A stretch of 15,175 bases of DNA from assembly GCA_023436775.1 (NCBI GenBank), contig JAEZHW010000027.1, positions 1-15,175 of the forward strand, written 5' to 3'. This DNA is from Actinomycetes bacterium. GTDB lineage: Bacteria; Actinomycetota; Actinomycetes; Actinomycetales; Microbacteriaceae. The notes under the pieces were generated by a model. It was not told where the DNA came from. It searched no databases and saw nothing but the letters and a program-made list of their open reading frames with translations. The translations under genes and the position numbers were made by a program. Position 1 is the stretch's first letter. Each line of letters starts with the position of its first letter. This document shows, piece by piece, positions 1-6,892 of this stretch.

Positions 1-81
1 GCCTACGTCTACCTCGCCTCCGAGGATGCCTCGTACACGTCCGGAACCGTGCTCGCCGTCACCGGCGGAAAACCTCTTTGA
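1..81 (+). pseudogene. mirrored C-terminal fragment of the SDR gene
   Basis: Read forward from base 1 this gives 26 codons and a TGA stop at 79-81. They match the last 26 residues of the dehydrogenase encoded at 208-1083 on the minus strand, with one change (His to Pro, two residues before the end) from the single mismatch between the palindrome arms. It has no start and is an inverted copy, most likely artefactual. It should not be counted as a gene. Confidence 0.85.
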
Positions 82-175
82 CGGTTCCGGGTCCGCTGAT
101 TCGGGCAGCGGACGGAGGTGGGGGGGCGGGTGGCGGGCGGGGGCCCCCCGCCCCCCGCCGGCCCCCCCCACCTCC

Positions 176-198
176 GTCCGCTGCCCGAATCAGCGGAC
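176..198 (-). terminator. stem-loop downstream of the SDR stop codon
   Basis: An 8-bp perfect stem (GTCCGCTG with CAGCGGAC) encloses a 7-base loop, starting about 10 bases past the SDR stop on the minus strand. No T-run follows; the sequence goes into the G/C tract of the palindrome. It is placed like a terminator, but lack of a U-tail makes factor-independent termination uncertain. The same hairpin appears mirrored at 91-113. Confidence 0.45.
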
Positions 199-207
199 CC
201 GGAACCG

Positions 208-1083
208 TCAAAGATGTTTTCCGCCGGTGACGGCGAGCACGGTTCCGGACGTGTACGAGGCATCCTCGGAGGCGAGGTAGACGTAGGCTCCGGCCAACTC
301 GGCGGGCTGCCCGGCGCGGCCGAGCGGAGTATCTTGCCCGAACTTGCGCTGCTTCTCGTCCCAACCGGTCGCCGGAATCAGCGGCGTCCAAATCGGGCCC
401 GGGGCCACCGCATTCACCCGGATCCCCTTCGGTCCCAATTCCTCGGCCAGCGACCGGGTGAAGGACACCAGCGCGGACTTGGTCGCGGCATAGTCCACCA
501 GCATCGGGGACGGATCGAAGCCCTGAATCGAGGCGGTGAAGATAATGCTGGACCCAGGCTGCAGGTGCGGCACCGCCGCCTTCGTGATCAGTAGGGGTGC
601 CAGCAGATTCGTTTCGAGCACCCGCATCACATCCTCGCGGTCGAGCGTCTCAACGCCGGGTCGATGCTGCTGGTATCCGGCATTGTTGATGAGGATGTCG
701 AGGCAGCCGAGTTCGGCGACGGTGTCGGCCACAATCGAGCGACATACGGCCTCGTCGCGAATGTCCCCAGGCAACAGCAGTGCCTCGCTCCCCGCCTGCC
801 GAACCAGCGCGGCGGTTGCCTCAGCGTCTTCCTGCTCTTCGGACAAGTACGAGATCGCAACTTTCGCACCTTCGCGGGCATAGGCGATGGCAACGGCGCG
901 GCCAATTCCAGAGTCACCGCCGGTGATCAGCGCGCAGAGTCCAGTCAGGCGGCCAGAGCCGCGATAGGTCATCTCCCCGTGATCGGGCTCCGGCATGGTC
1001 TCCTCGGTCATTCCGGGCTGCTCCTGGTCCTGCCAGGGGAAGGTGCCACTCCAGTACTTGGTGCGTGGGTCGCGATTGGTCAT
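208..1083 (-). CDS. SDR-family oxidoreductase, long-N-terminus stress type (YghA-like)
   Basis: A 291-residue NAD(P)-dependent short-chain dehydrogenase. The glycine-rich nucleotide motif TGGDSGIG is at residues 54-61, NNAG at 133-136, and the catalytic Ser185, Tyr198 and Lys202 are in the usual order. The first ~45 residues (RDPRTKYWSGTFPWQ..., then QEQPGMTEEMPEPDHGE-type acidic sequence) form the extension seen in the YghA/general-stress subgroup of SDRs, so the ATG start with AAAGGA six bases upstream is well supported. The substrate is unknown; family members reduce aldehydes or sugars and are often stress-induced. It is the last gene of a minus-strand set after the Rho-N-like protein (50-base gap) and the YbdK-like ligase. 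The final residues TGGKHL fall inside the terminal palindrome, so the extreme C-terminus is slightly less certain. Confidence 0.9.
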   Translation of the reverse strand: MTNRDPRTKYWSGTFPWQDQEQPGMTEETMPEPDHGEMTYRGSGRLTGLCALITGGDSGIGRAVAIAYAREGAKVAISYLSEEQEDAEATAALVRQAGSEALLLPGDIRDEAVCRSIVADTVAELGCLDILINNAGYQQHRPGVETLDREDVMRVLETNLLAPLLITKAAVPHLQPGSSIIFTASIQGFDPSPMLVDYAATKSALVSFTRSLAEELGPKGIRVNAVAPGPIWTPLIPATGWDEKQRKFGQDTPLGRAGQPAELAGAYVYLASEDASYTSGTVLAVTGGKHL

Positions 1084-1105
1084 GCTGTGTCCTTTCGTTC
1101 GGCCC

Positions 1106-1131
1106 GGCCGCTGCGGTTTGACCGCGCGGCC
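1106..1131 (-). promoter_or_regulatory. strong bulged hairpin inside the minus-strand operon
   Basis: Beginning 2 bases after the stop of the Rho-N-like gene, an outer 6-bp stem (GGCCGC with GCGGCC) stacks on an inner 5-bp stem (GCGGT with ACCGC) around a 3-base loop, with one bulged base. No U-tract follows and the SDR ribosome binding site lies beyond it, unpaired. It could stabilise or process the mRNA, or act as a partial terminator lowering SDR expression relative to the upstream genes. The structure is read directly; the role is inferred. Confidence 0.5.
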
Positions 1132-1133
1132 AA

Positions 1134-1400
1134 CTAATGGTGCTGCAAGAGGTCGATCAGTTCGCTCTTTCGCATCGATGAGTAGCCGCGCAGTCCGAGT
1201 TCCTTCGCACGGCGCCGCAGCTCTGGCACCGTGCGATCGGCGTAGTTGGCCGCGGTGCCGCCGCGGCGACCGACGGTGCTCCGACCCTCGGCGGCTGCGG
1301 CATTCGAGATCCGCGCCGCCTTCTCGGCCGAGGCCCCGTCGGCGCGGAGCCGTTCGTAGAGTTCCGGATCCTTCAGTTGCGGCGTCTTGCGCTGGGGCAT
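1134..1400 (-). CDS. small Rho-N/SAP-like domain protein (DUF7218-type)
   Basis: An 88-residue basic protein. The N-terminal half (LKDPELYERLRADGASAEKA, then ARISNAAA) matches the short actinobacterial/stress-associated family I know as DUF7218. The C-terminal part (about residues 52-86, YADRTVPELRRRAKELGLRG and then YSSMRKSELIDLL) is a Rho-N-type helix-extended-loop-helix like that in Rho factor N-termini, which binds nucleic acid. The start is firm: AAGGAGGAG lies 2-10 bases before the ATG. It sits 19 bases after the YbdK-like ligase stop and 50 bases before the SDR, so co-transcription is likely. The function is not established; a small nucleic-acid-binding stress protein is the best inference. 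Confidence 0.85.
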   Translation of the reverse strand: MPQRKTPQLKDPELYERLRADGASAEKAARISNAAAAEGRSTVGRRGGTAANYADRTVPELRRRAKELGLRGYSSMRKSELIDLLQHH

Positions 1401-1419
1401 CGCTCCTCCTTCTCAGCCG

Positions 1420-2652
1420 CTAGGGAACGACCGTCGATTCCAGATCGATCAGCGGCTCACGCGCCTCCACCACAGCGGATGGCGCCTGCTGCTCGCGTCG
1501 CTGCATCGGGGCCTGCGCCTGACGCAGCGCCTTCGCCTGGGCAGCGGCCTGCTCGGGCGAGTGGATGCTGCGATACAGGTCGATGATTCCGGCGAGGCCA
1601 CCGCTCGCGTGTGCTCGACGCTGCATGTGAGCATCCGAGCCACGCCGCAACATCGTTTCGATGTATCCCGCGCCGCGATCGAGGTCGCCATGGGCGGCGA
1701 GCGCTGGCGCGACGGTGTCGAGCAGCTCCTCGAGCCAGGTGGCCGCGAGGACTGGCTCACCGCGCTTGGGGTCGGTGAGCGATCCGGAGAGGCCGTCACG
1801 CGCCGCGAACCAGAGCGCAGCGTCCAACTCGTCAGAGCGCAGCGTCAGCGGACGAGTTGCGCCGCGATCGCGCAGGATCGTGGCCGCGAGCGCACGCACA
1901 ATCGCGGCGAATCCAACCGAAGCACCTGGCGTAAGTTGCACGTCCGCCAGACGCACCTCTACGGTCGGGTAGTTCTGCGAGAGCCGCACCAGCCACGACA
2001 CCGAGTCCCGGTCACGCAGCACACCCGCGCGAATCAACCGGCTCAGGCGCTGCTCATATTCACTGCCGCGACGGAAGTGTTCGGGATAGCCCTGGAGTGG
2101 CCAGGCGCAACCGACGAGGTGCCGCCAAGTATGAAATCCGGTGTCGGCGCCGGCCCAGTACGGCGAGTTGCTGGTCATGGCCAGCAACAGCGGCGCCCAG
2201 CGCGCAAGACCGTTGATGATCCGTACGCCCTCGTTCGGATCAGCGATCTCAATGTGCACATGCAGACCGTTCACGTGGTGGGCACGCCCGAGGTGTCGGA
2301 CCGTGCCAGCAACCTGGTAGTAGTGCTCATCTTGAGTCACGGGCGAGACTGCCTGCTGCGTCGGAAGCACGAGTGGTGTACCGGTTGGGGCAAGCACCAA
2401 CCCGCGTGAATCCGCGACCGCAGCGACCTCAGCGCGCAGGTCGGTCAGGATCCGTTCCGCATCGTCCGAGTGGACGCACGGTGGCGTAACGATTTCCAAT
2501 TGGCTATCGCAGAATTCCTGTTTGATCGCCAAATTCCCGGACAGTGCCTGACGCACGCTTTCCGCCGAGCCGTTGGCCGGCGCTCCGGTTGCCGGGTCGA
2601 GGAGCACGAACTCCTCTTCGACCCCCATCAGTCGGGGTGCCATACGAACCAT
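1420..2652 (-). CDS. YbdK-type carboxylate-amine ligase (GCS2 family), paralogue 1
   Basis: A 410-residue ATP-dependent ligase of the glutamate-cysteine ligase 2 family. It shows GVEEEF at 10-15, the acidic/ligand stretch EFCDSQLEIVTPP at 46-58, LHVHIEI at 130-136 (metal/ATP site) and TSNSPYW at 160-166, all typical of YbdK proteins, which couple a carboxylate (usually glutamate-like) to an amine. The natural partner substrate of most members is unknown. I chose the ATG at 2650-2652 because AGGAG ends six bases before it; an upstream in-frame GTG at 2671-2673 has no such site. The C-terminal ~50 residues are Gln/Ala-rich and probably disordered. First gene of the operon with the Rho-N-like protein and SDR. 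A second, diverged copy lies at 3948-5111 on the other strand. Confidence 0.9.
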   Translation of the reverse strand: MVRMAPRLMGVEEEFVLLDPATGAPANGSAESVRQALSGNLAIKQEFCDSQLEIVTPPCVHSDDAERILTDLRAEVAAVADSRGLVLAPTGTPLVLPTQQAVSPVTQDEHYYQVAGTVRHLGRAHHVNGLHVHIEIADPNEGVRIINGLARWAPLLLAMTSNSPYWAGADTGFHTWRHLVGCAWPLQGYPEHFRRGSEYEQRLSRLIRAGVLRDRDSVSWLVRLSQNYPTVEVRLADVQLTPGASVGFAAIVRALAATILRDRGATRPLTLRSDELDAALWFAARDGLSGSLTDPKRGEPVLAATWLEELLDTVAPALAAHGDLDRGAGYIETMLRRGSDAHMQRRAHASGGLAGIIDLYRSIHSPEQAAAQAKALRQAQAPMQRREQQAPSAVVEAREPLIDLESTVVP

Positions 2653-2705
2653 GTCGCTCTCCTCACCTCGCACATGAATGGCGGGTTCGTGACCCGCGCT
2701 TCTTG

Positions 2706-2717
2706 CACCGTACGGTG
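2706..2717. promoter_or_regulatory. 12-base perfect palindrome upstream of ybdK-like gene 1
   Basis: CACCGTACGGTG is fully self-complementary and lies about 55 bases upstream of the ligase start at 2652, in the 124-base gap after the DUF7882-like gene. Its location suits an operator near a promoter for the minus-strand operon. No regulator is tied to it, and palindromes of this size can occur by chance. Confidence 0.3.
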
Positions 2718-2776
2718 ATGCAGCAGTTCGCTGTAGGGGCTTGAACTTTCAGGTCTGCCCCACTACGGTTTTCCGA

Positions 2777-3139
2777 TTAGGGCGAGGCCGTACCCGGGAG
2801 ACGCGTCACCGCACCGGTCATCGGGTTCGTCACGACGGCGTCGAGTTGGTTCTCCCGCACGACGGTCATGCCCCGTGGCGTGTTGGCCGTCTCGATGAGC
2901 ACCTGCACCCAAGCGTTATTCAGTGTGGGCGGGGTGTTGCCCGCGAACTTGAACACCAGCGGGATTGCTGGCGAGATCCACAGGGTGACTCGACCACTCC
3001 CATTCTCTGGTGGGTTCGTCCAGTTGAGCAGGAAGGATTCCTGCCGCCGAAGCTTCGTCCCGATAGCGGCCTTGAGATGTGCCAAGGTGCGGTCCTCGAA
3101 TTCGAATTCGACGACACCGTTGTAATAGAGGAAGCCCAT
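2777..3139 (-). CDS. small DUF7882-like protein of unknown function
   Basis: A 120-residue protein. The pattern MGFLYYNGVVEFEFEDRTLA, then HLKAAIGTKLRRQESFLLNW, a serine/glycine turn, RVTLWISPAIPLVFKF and NNAWVQVLIETAN matches a small actinobacterial family common in Microbacteriaceae (DUF7882), sometimes mis-annotated as an ATP-dependent DNA ligase. The members I recall are around 95-110 residues, so this one carries a somewhat longer tail (GMTVVRENQLDAVVTNPMTG onward). No signal peptide or membrane segment is visible; it is predicted cytoplasmic and beta-rich. The ribosome binding site is weak (GGAAG directly before the ATG). It is divergent from the CinA-domain gene with a 117-base gap. 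The function is unknown; the family assignment is from memory of the sequence pattern. Confidence 0.75.
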   Translation of the reverse strand: MGFLYYNGVVEFEFEDRTLAHLKAAIGTKLRRQESFLLNWTNPPENGSGRVTLWISPAIPLVFKFAGNTPPTLNNAWVQVLIETANTPRGMTVVRENQLDAVVTNPMTGAVTRLPGTASP

Positions 3140-3256
3140 GCTTCCAGTATTCGGGGAGTTGTGCGCGCGGAACAGAATCTGCCCAAAACGTCCAGTTTCA
3201 GGCGCGCATCGTCAGGTGGGCTAGGGGCTTGTATTTTCGTGTCGCTTGTGGGTGAT

Positions 3257-3760
3257 ATGGACAGCATGCCTGCCACCATTGACTCCCCCTCCCACGTGCC
3301 GATCACCGCGATTGCCGAGGCGGCACGCCGCACCGGTACGACCATCGCCGTTGCTGAGTCGCTCACTGGCGGGCTGCTCGCCAACGCCTTCGCGGCCGCC
3401 CCAGAGGCATCAGAGTGGTTCCGAGGCGGCATTGTTGCCTACGCAGCCGAAGTTAAGCACGACCTCTTAGGCACCCCGCCGGGACCTGTGGTGACTCCTG
3501 AGACAGCTCGGGCCATGGCCACCGCGGCGGCCCGTCTGCTCGGCGCTGACATCGGTGTCGGCGTCACCGGAGTGGGTGGGCCGGGCAGCGAAGAAGGCCA
3601 GCCACCCGGGACGGTGTACATCGCGGTGGCCAAGGGTGACGCGGTCAGCGACACCGCGGTAACACTGCATGGGGACCCTGCATCTGTGGTTGCTGCCACG
3701 GTGAGGGCTGCCTTGGATGCCACCAGCGCCGCGATGTCGGACTCGATGCCAAGTCGGTAA
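3257..3760 (+). CDS. pncC: stand-alone CinA C-terminal domain protein, nicotinamide-nucleotide amidase-like
   Basis: A 167-residue protein made only of the CinA C-terminal domain. AVAESLTGGLLANAF (residues 32-46) is the active-site Ser/Thr-Gly-Gly motif, followed by YAAEVKHDLLG, VTPETARAMA and the glycine-rich GVGVTGVGGPG with GTVYIAVA. The family deamidates nicotinamide mononucleotide to nicotinic acid mononucleotide in pyridine-nucleotide salvage. The N-terminal CinA (competence) domain is absent, as in E. coli PncC-type proteins. The open frame runs far upstream without homology; I set the start at the ATG at 3257, with GTG 3248 and ATG 3266 as alternatives, because homology begins near residue 12. 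The Shine-Dalgarno site is poor (GTGGG). Stop TAA is 187 bases before the next gene. Confidence 0.88.
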   Translation: MDSMPATIDSPSHVPITAIAEAARRTGTTIAVAESLTGGLLANAFAAAPEASEWFRGGIVAYAAEVKHDLLGTPPGPVVTPETARAMATAAARLLGADIGVGVTGVGGPGSEEGQPPGTVYIAVAKGDAVSDTAVTLHGDPASVVAATVRAALDATSAAMSDSMPSR

Positions 3761-3947
3761 ATCCTGCAAAGTCGACACTCTGCGCGAACACACACGGACA
3801 GCCAAAGTGTCTTTGCTACACCCGCGCGCGAATACCGACCCGTCCCTGAAAGTTCAAGGGACTGTTATCTCCGAAGGCTCTGACTATCGTCAATACCTCC
3901 GCAGTTGACCGTTTTGGCACGACTGAGCCATAAAGGAGTGATTCACC
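3761..3947 (+). promoter_or_regulatory. 187-base leader region upstream of the ybdK2-asnO operon
   Basis: No coding frame is supported. It contains a short stem (TCCCT 3843-3847 with AGGGA 3857-3861), possibly a weak terminator for the pncC-like gene, and a TTGACC box at 3905-3910 with a poor -10 match (CCATAA, 3928-3933) 17 bases on. That promoter would leave a very short leader running into the AAAGGAG site at 3931-3937, so it is only a weak candidate. The real promoter of the operon should nevertheless lie in this gap. Confidence 0.35.
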
Positions 3948-5111
3948 GTGGGCAGCATTCATCCTTCGGGATCGAGGCGAACCGTCGGCATTGAAGAGGA
4001 ACTGTTCCTCGTCGACCCCAACACTGGACTTCCGGTCGCAGCAATCGAACCGATTCTGCGCCGCAGCGACTTCGCTGACGAGCACCAGCAAGACCCCACC
4101 ACCGGCAGCCTGCTGCCCATCATTGAGCGCGAGGCGAAGGCCGAACAGATCGAACTCGTCTCTCCGCCGAGCGACGACATGCAGCGCATCGAGGCGCTGG
4201 TGTTCGCGGGTCGGCAGCTCGCCGACGAGGCTGCACAGGAAGTGGGTGCACGGGCCGTCGCTCTTGCAACCAGCGTGCTCCCGGTCACCTCGCATGCCGC
4301 GTCGGATCCGCGGTACCACCGCATGCAGGAACGCTTCGGCATGACCTTCCGGGAGCAGCTCACCTGCGGCCTGCACGTGCACGTGAGCGTGGCGGACGAC
4401 GAGGAAGGCGTGGCCGTGCTGGACCGCATCCGCCCCTGGTTGCCGGTGCTGCATGCGCTCAGCACCAACTCACCGTTCTGGCAGGGCCGCGACACCGACT
4501 TTGGCAGTTTTCGGTACCAGGCGTGGGGCCGTTGGCCCACCGCTGGCGCCTATGACCATTTCGGCAACGCCCGCGCCTACCATCAGGGCGTCCAGGATCT
4601 CGTGGAGTCCGGCGTGCTGCTGGATCCGGGCATGATCTATTTCGATGCTCGCCTGAGCCGGAACAACCCCACCGTGGAACTGCGGATGGCGGACGTGTGC
4701 CTGGATCCCAGCCACGTCCCGACCCTGGCTGCGCTGGTTCGCGCACTGGTCGACACCGCCGCCGAGGAGTGGCGCACCGCCCAGCCGATCATCCCGGTGC
4801 CCACTGCCATGCTCCGGGCCGCCATGTGGACCGCCAGCCGATTTGGCATCGAAGACGATCTGGTCGACCTGCACTTGGGCCGACCTGTACGTGCTCGGGA
4901 CGCGGTCGCGGCGTTGCTGGACCACGTCTCGGACGCGCTCGAAGCCAATGGCGATCGGGACCGCGTCGTCACTGGGCTTGACAGGATCTTCTCGGACGGC
5001 ACCGGGGCTCGGCAGCAACGCGAGGCGTACGCACGCACCCGTTCCCTGTCGGCGGTCGTCCAAGACGCCATTGCCATCTCGAACCGTCGCGCCGTCGGCG
5101 CGCTGGTCTAG
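3948..5111 (+). CDS. YbdK-type carboxylate-amine ligase (GCS2 family), paralogue 2
   Basis: A 387-residue GCS2-family ligase. GIEEELFLVDP occupies 14-24, EREAKAEQIELVSPP 60-74, LHVHVSVAD 142-150 and STNSPFW 172-178, so the ATP/metal-binding core is intact. It starts with GTG after a clear AAAGGAG site nine bases upstream. It is clearly diverged from the paralogue at 1420-2652 (for example QIELVSPP against QLEIVTPP, and STNSPFWQGRDTDFGSFRYQ against TSNSPYWAGADTGFHTWRHL), suggesting different substrates. Its stop lies 8 bases before the NAGGN-type amidotransferase, whose ribosome binding site overlaps this stop, so the two are almost surely co-translated. The inferred role is forming an amide bond in a small molecule that the next enzyme then amidates; the substrate cannot be read from the sequence. 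Confidence 0.92.
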   Translation: MGSIHPSGSRRTVGIEEELFLVDPNTGLPVAAIEPILRRSDFADEHQQDPTTGSLLPIIEREAKAEQIELVSPPSDDMQRIEALVFAGRQLADEAAQEVGARAVALATSVLPVTSHAASDPRYHRMQERFGMTFREQLTCGLHVHVSVADDEEGVAVLDRIRPWLPVLHALSTNSPFWQGRDTDFGSFRYQAWGRWPTAGAYDHFGNARAYHQGVQDLVESGVLLDPGMIYFDARLSRNNPTVELRMADVCLDPSHVPTLAALVRALVDTAAEEWRTAQPIIPVPTAMLRAAMWTASRFGIEDDLVDLHLGRPVRARDAVAALLDHVSDALEANGDRDRVVTGLDRIFSDGTGARQQREAYARTRSLSAVVQDAIAISNRRAVGALV

Positions 5112-5119
5112 GAGGACGC

Positions 5120-6892
5120 ATGTGTGGCATTGCCGGATCTCTGTCCTTTCACGCCCAAACGCCGCGGGATGCCGTGCAGCGCATGGTCGATGCGATGGCC
5201 TCGCGTGGGCCAGATGCTGAGGGTCTGTGGCAGCACGACTGGGTGACTTTCGGGCACCGCCGCCTCGGCATCATTGACCTGTCCGAGCGCGGCAGACAGC
5301 CGATGGTGGACGAGGACCTCGGCCTCGCCCTGGTCTTCAACGGCTGCATCTATAACCACGTTGAGTTGCGGGCCGAATTGTCCGCAGACTTCAGCTTTCG
5401 CTCCACCAGCGACACCGAGGTCATTCTCAAGGCCTATGCCAAGTGGGGTGATGACCTGGTCGACCACCTGCATGGCATGTTCGCGTTCGCGCTGTTTGAT
5501 CAGCGACGCAATCGAGTACTGCTGGCCAGGGACCGCCTCGGCGTGAAGCCGCTGTACCTGGCGGGCGTCGACGGTTCGCTGCGGTTCGCCTCGTCGCTGC
5601 CGGCCCTGCTGGCCGGTGGCGGGGTGGACACTGCCATCGATCCGGTCGGATTGCACCACTACCTGAGCTGGCACTCGATCGTGCCCGCGCCCCGGACGAT
5701 TCTGCGTGGCGTGACCAAGTTGCCGCCAGCAACGGTGATGGTGGTCGAGGCGGACGGCACCCGACACCAGCGCGAGTACTGGCACGTGGACTATTCGCGT
5801 GACCCCGACCGCGCCGATTGGAGCGCCGAGGATTGGGAGGAGGCGGTCCTCGACTCCCTGCGCGGTGCGGTGCGCCGCCACTTGGTGGCTGACGTCCCGG
5901 TCGGGGTGCTGCTCTCGGGTGGCCTGGACTCGAGTATGTTGGTCGCCCTCGCCGATGAAGTAGCAACTGAGCCGCTGGACACCTTCACCATTGGCTTTGA
6001 ATCGGTTGGCTCGCAGGCCGGTGACGAGTTCGCCTACTCAGACGTCATCGCAGAACGATTCGGCACGCGGCACCAGCGGATTCGCGTCAGCAACGCAGAA
6101 TTGGCCGAGGCCGTGCCGCGCGCGGTTGCCGCGATGACCGAACCGATGGCCTCGCACGATGTCACCGCCTTCTACCTGCTCTCGCAGTTCACCGCCCAAA
6201 GCACCAAGGTGGTGCAGTCCGGACAGGGAGCCGACGAGGTCTTTGGCGGGTACAGTTACCATCAGTCGGCTGCCCACGCGGATCACGTCGATGCGCTTGC
6301 AGTGTTTGAGGACGCCTTCCGCGACTACACGCACGATCAGGTGCAGCGCATGGTGACGCCGCAATTGGCGGTGGCCAGTGATGTGAGTCATCACCTACTG
6401 GACTCGGCGATGCAGCGTCCGGGCGCCCAGACGGCAACCGATGCGGTTCTGCGCCTCGACACGCATCTGCTGATGCCGGACGACCCGGTCAAGCGCGTGG
6501 ACAGCATGTCGATGGCTTGGGGGCTAGAGGCGCGAGTGCCGTTCCTCGACCATGAGTTGGTCGAGCTTGCCGCAGCCTGTCCGCCGGAACTCAAGGCCGC
6601 CGAAGACGGCAAAGGCATCCTGAAGCAGGTGGGTCGCCGCATCATGCCGAGCGCGGTCATCGACCGGCCGAAGGGCTACTTCCCGGTGCCGGGCCTGCGC
6701 ACGCTCGGCGGGCCCGTGCTCGAGCAGCTCCGCGACCTACTCGGCAGCCAGGCTGCCCGGGAGCGCGGCATCATTCGGGACAATGTCCGCGAGGCCATGC
6801 TGCAGGACCCGAACGGCATGCTTGACCGTCGCGGCGGCAACACACTGTGGTCGCTCGCCGTGCTCGAGATGTGGCTCCAGGAGCACGTCTAG
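5120..6892 (+). CDS. asnO: asparagine-synthase-like amidotransferase, NAGGN type
   Basis: A 590-residue glutamine-dependent amidotransferase. Cys2 is the N-terminal glutaminase nucleophile after Met removal (MCGIAGSL); glutamine-site residues are in GHRRLGI (45-51), FNGCIYNH (73-80) and SDTE (97-100). The synthetase half has the PP-loop LLSGGLDSS (264-272), QSGQGADEVFGGY, and DDPVKRVDSMSMAWGLEARV and PFLDHELVELA near the C-terminus. The length and many blocks (HYLSWHSIVPAPRT, TIGFES, IDRPKGYFPVPGL) match N-acetylglutaminylglutamine amidotransferase (AsnO, trio amidotransferase family) rather than generic AsnB. That enzyme makes the terminal amide of the osmolyte NAGGN. AGGAGG overlaps the preceding ligase stop. 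The usual synthetase (GNAT plus ATP-grasp) and M42 peptidase are not in this window. The stop directly abuts the stop of the convergent yhhN gene. Confidence 0.88.
   Translation: MCGIAGSLSFHAQTPRDAVQRMVDAMASRGPDAEGLWQHDWVTFGHRRLGIIDLSERGRQPMVDEDLGLALVFNGCIYNHVELRAELSADFSFRSTSDTEVILKAYAKWGDDLVDHLHGMFAFALFDQRRNRVLLARDRLGVKPLYLAGVDGSLRFASSLPALLAGGGVDTAIDPVGLHHYLSWHSIVPAPRTILRGVTKLPPATVMVVEADGTRHQREYWHVDYSRDPDRADWSAEDWEEAVLDSLRGAVRRHLVADVPVGVLLSGGLDSSMLVALADEVATEPLDTFTIGFESVGSQAGDEFAYSDVIAERFGTRHQRIRVSNAELAEAVPRAVAAMTEPMASHDVTAFYLLSQFTAQSTKVVQSGQGADEVFGGYSYHQSAAHADHVDALAVFEDAFRDYTHDQVQRMVTPQLAVASDVSHHLLDSAMQRPGAQTATDAVLRLDTHLLMPDDPVKRVDSMSMAWGLEARVPFLDHELVELAAACPPELKAAEDGKGILKQVGRRIMPSAVIDRPKGYFPVPGLRTLGGPVLEQLRDLLGSQAARERGIIRDNVREAMLQDPNGMLDRRGGNTLWSLAVLEMWLQEHV

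Larger units (their letters stand above)
1..288. repeat. terminal near-perfect palindrome (probable fold-back artefact)
   Basis: Bases 1-126 are the reverse complement of 163-288 with one mismatch (C at 74 against T at 215). The dyad centre falls at 144/145. The core, 127-162, is almost pure G and C runs and pairs imperfectly. The right arm holds the true 3' end of the SDR gene; the left arm is a mirror copy. A closed hairpin telomere would give the same layout, but should be perfectly symmetrical. The noisy G/C core and a similar tract at the other end of the window favour a read or assembly fold-back, perhaps started at the real stem-loop in 176-198. Confidence 0.9.

Noticed and set aside
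1387..2409. 340-codon plus-strand frame opposite the YbdK-like ligase
   Set aside because: No family resemblance; the minus-strand ligase has intact motifs and a good start.
2741..3256. Upstream extension of the CinA-domain open frame
   Set aside because: It runs antisense through the DUF7882-like gene and has no homology; the CinA domain starts just after the ATG at 3257.
2740..3858. 14-base match, CTTGAACTTTCAGG at 2740-2753 and inverted at 3845-3858
   Set aside because: In 15 kb on both strands about one 14-base match is expected by chance, and the copies are not placed alike relative to genes.
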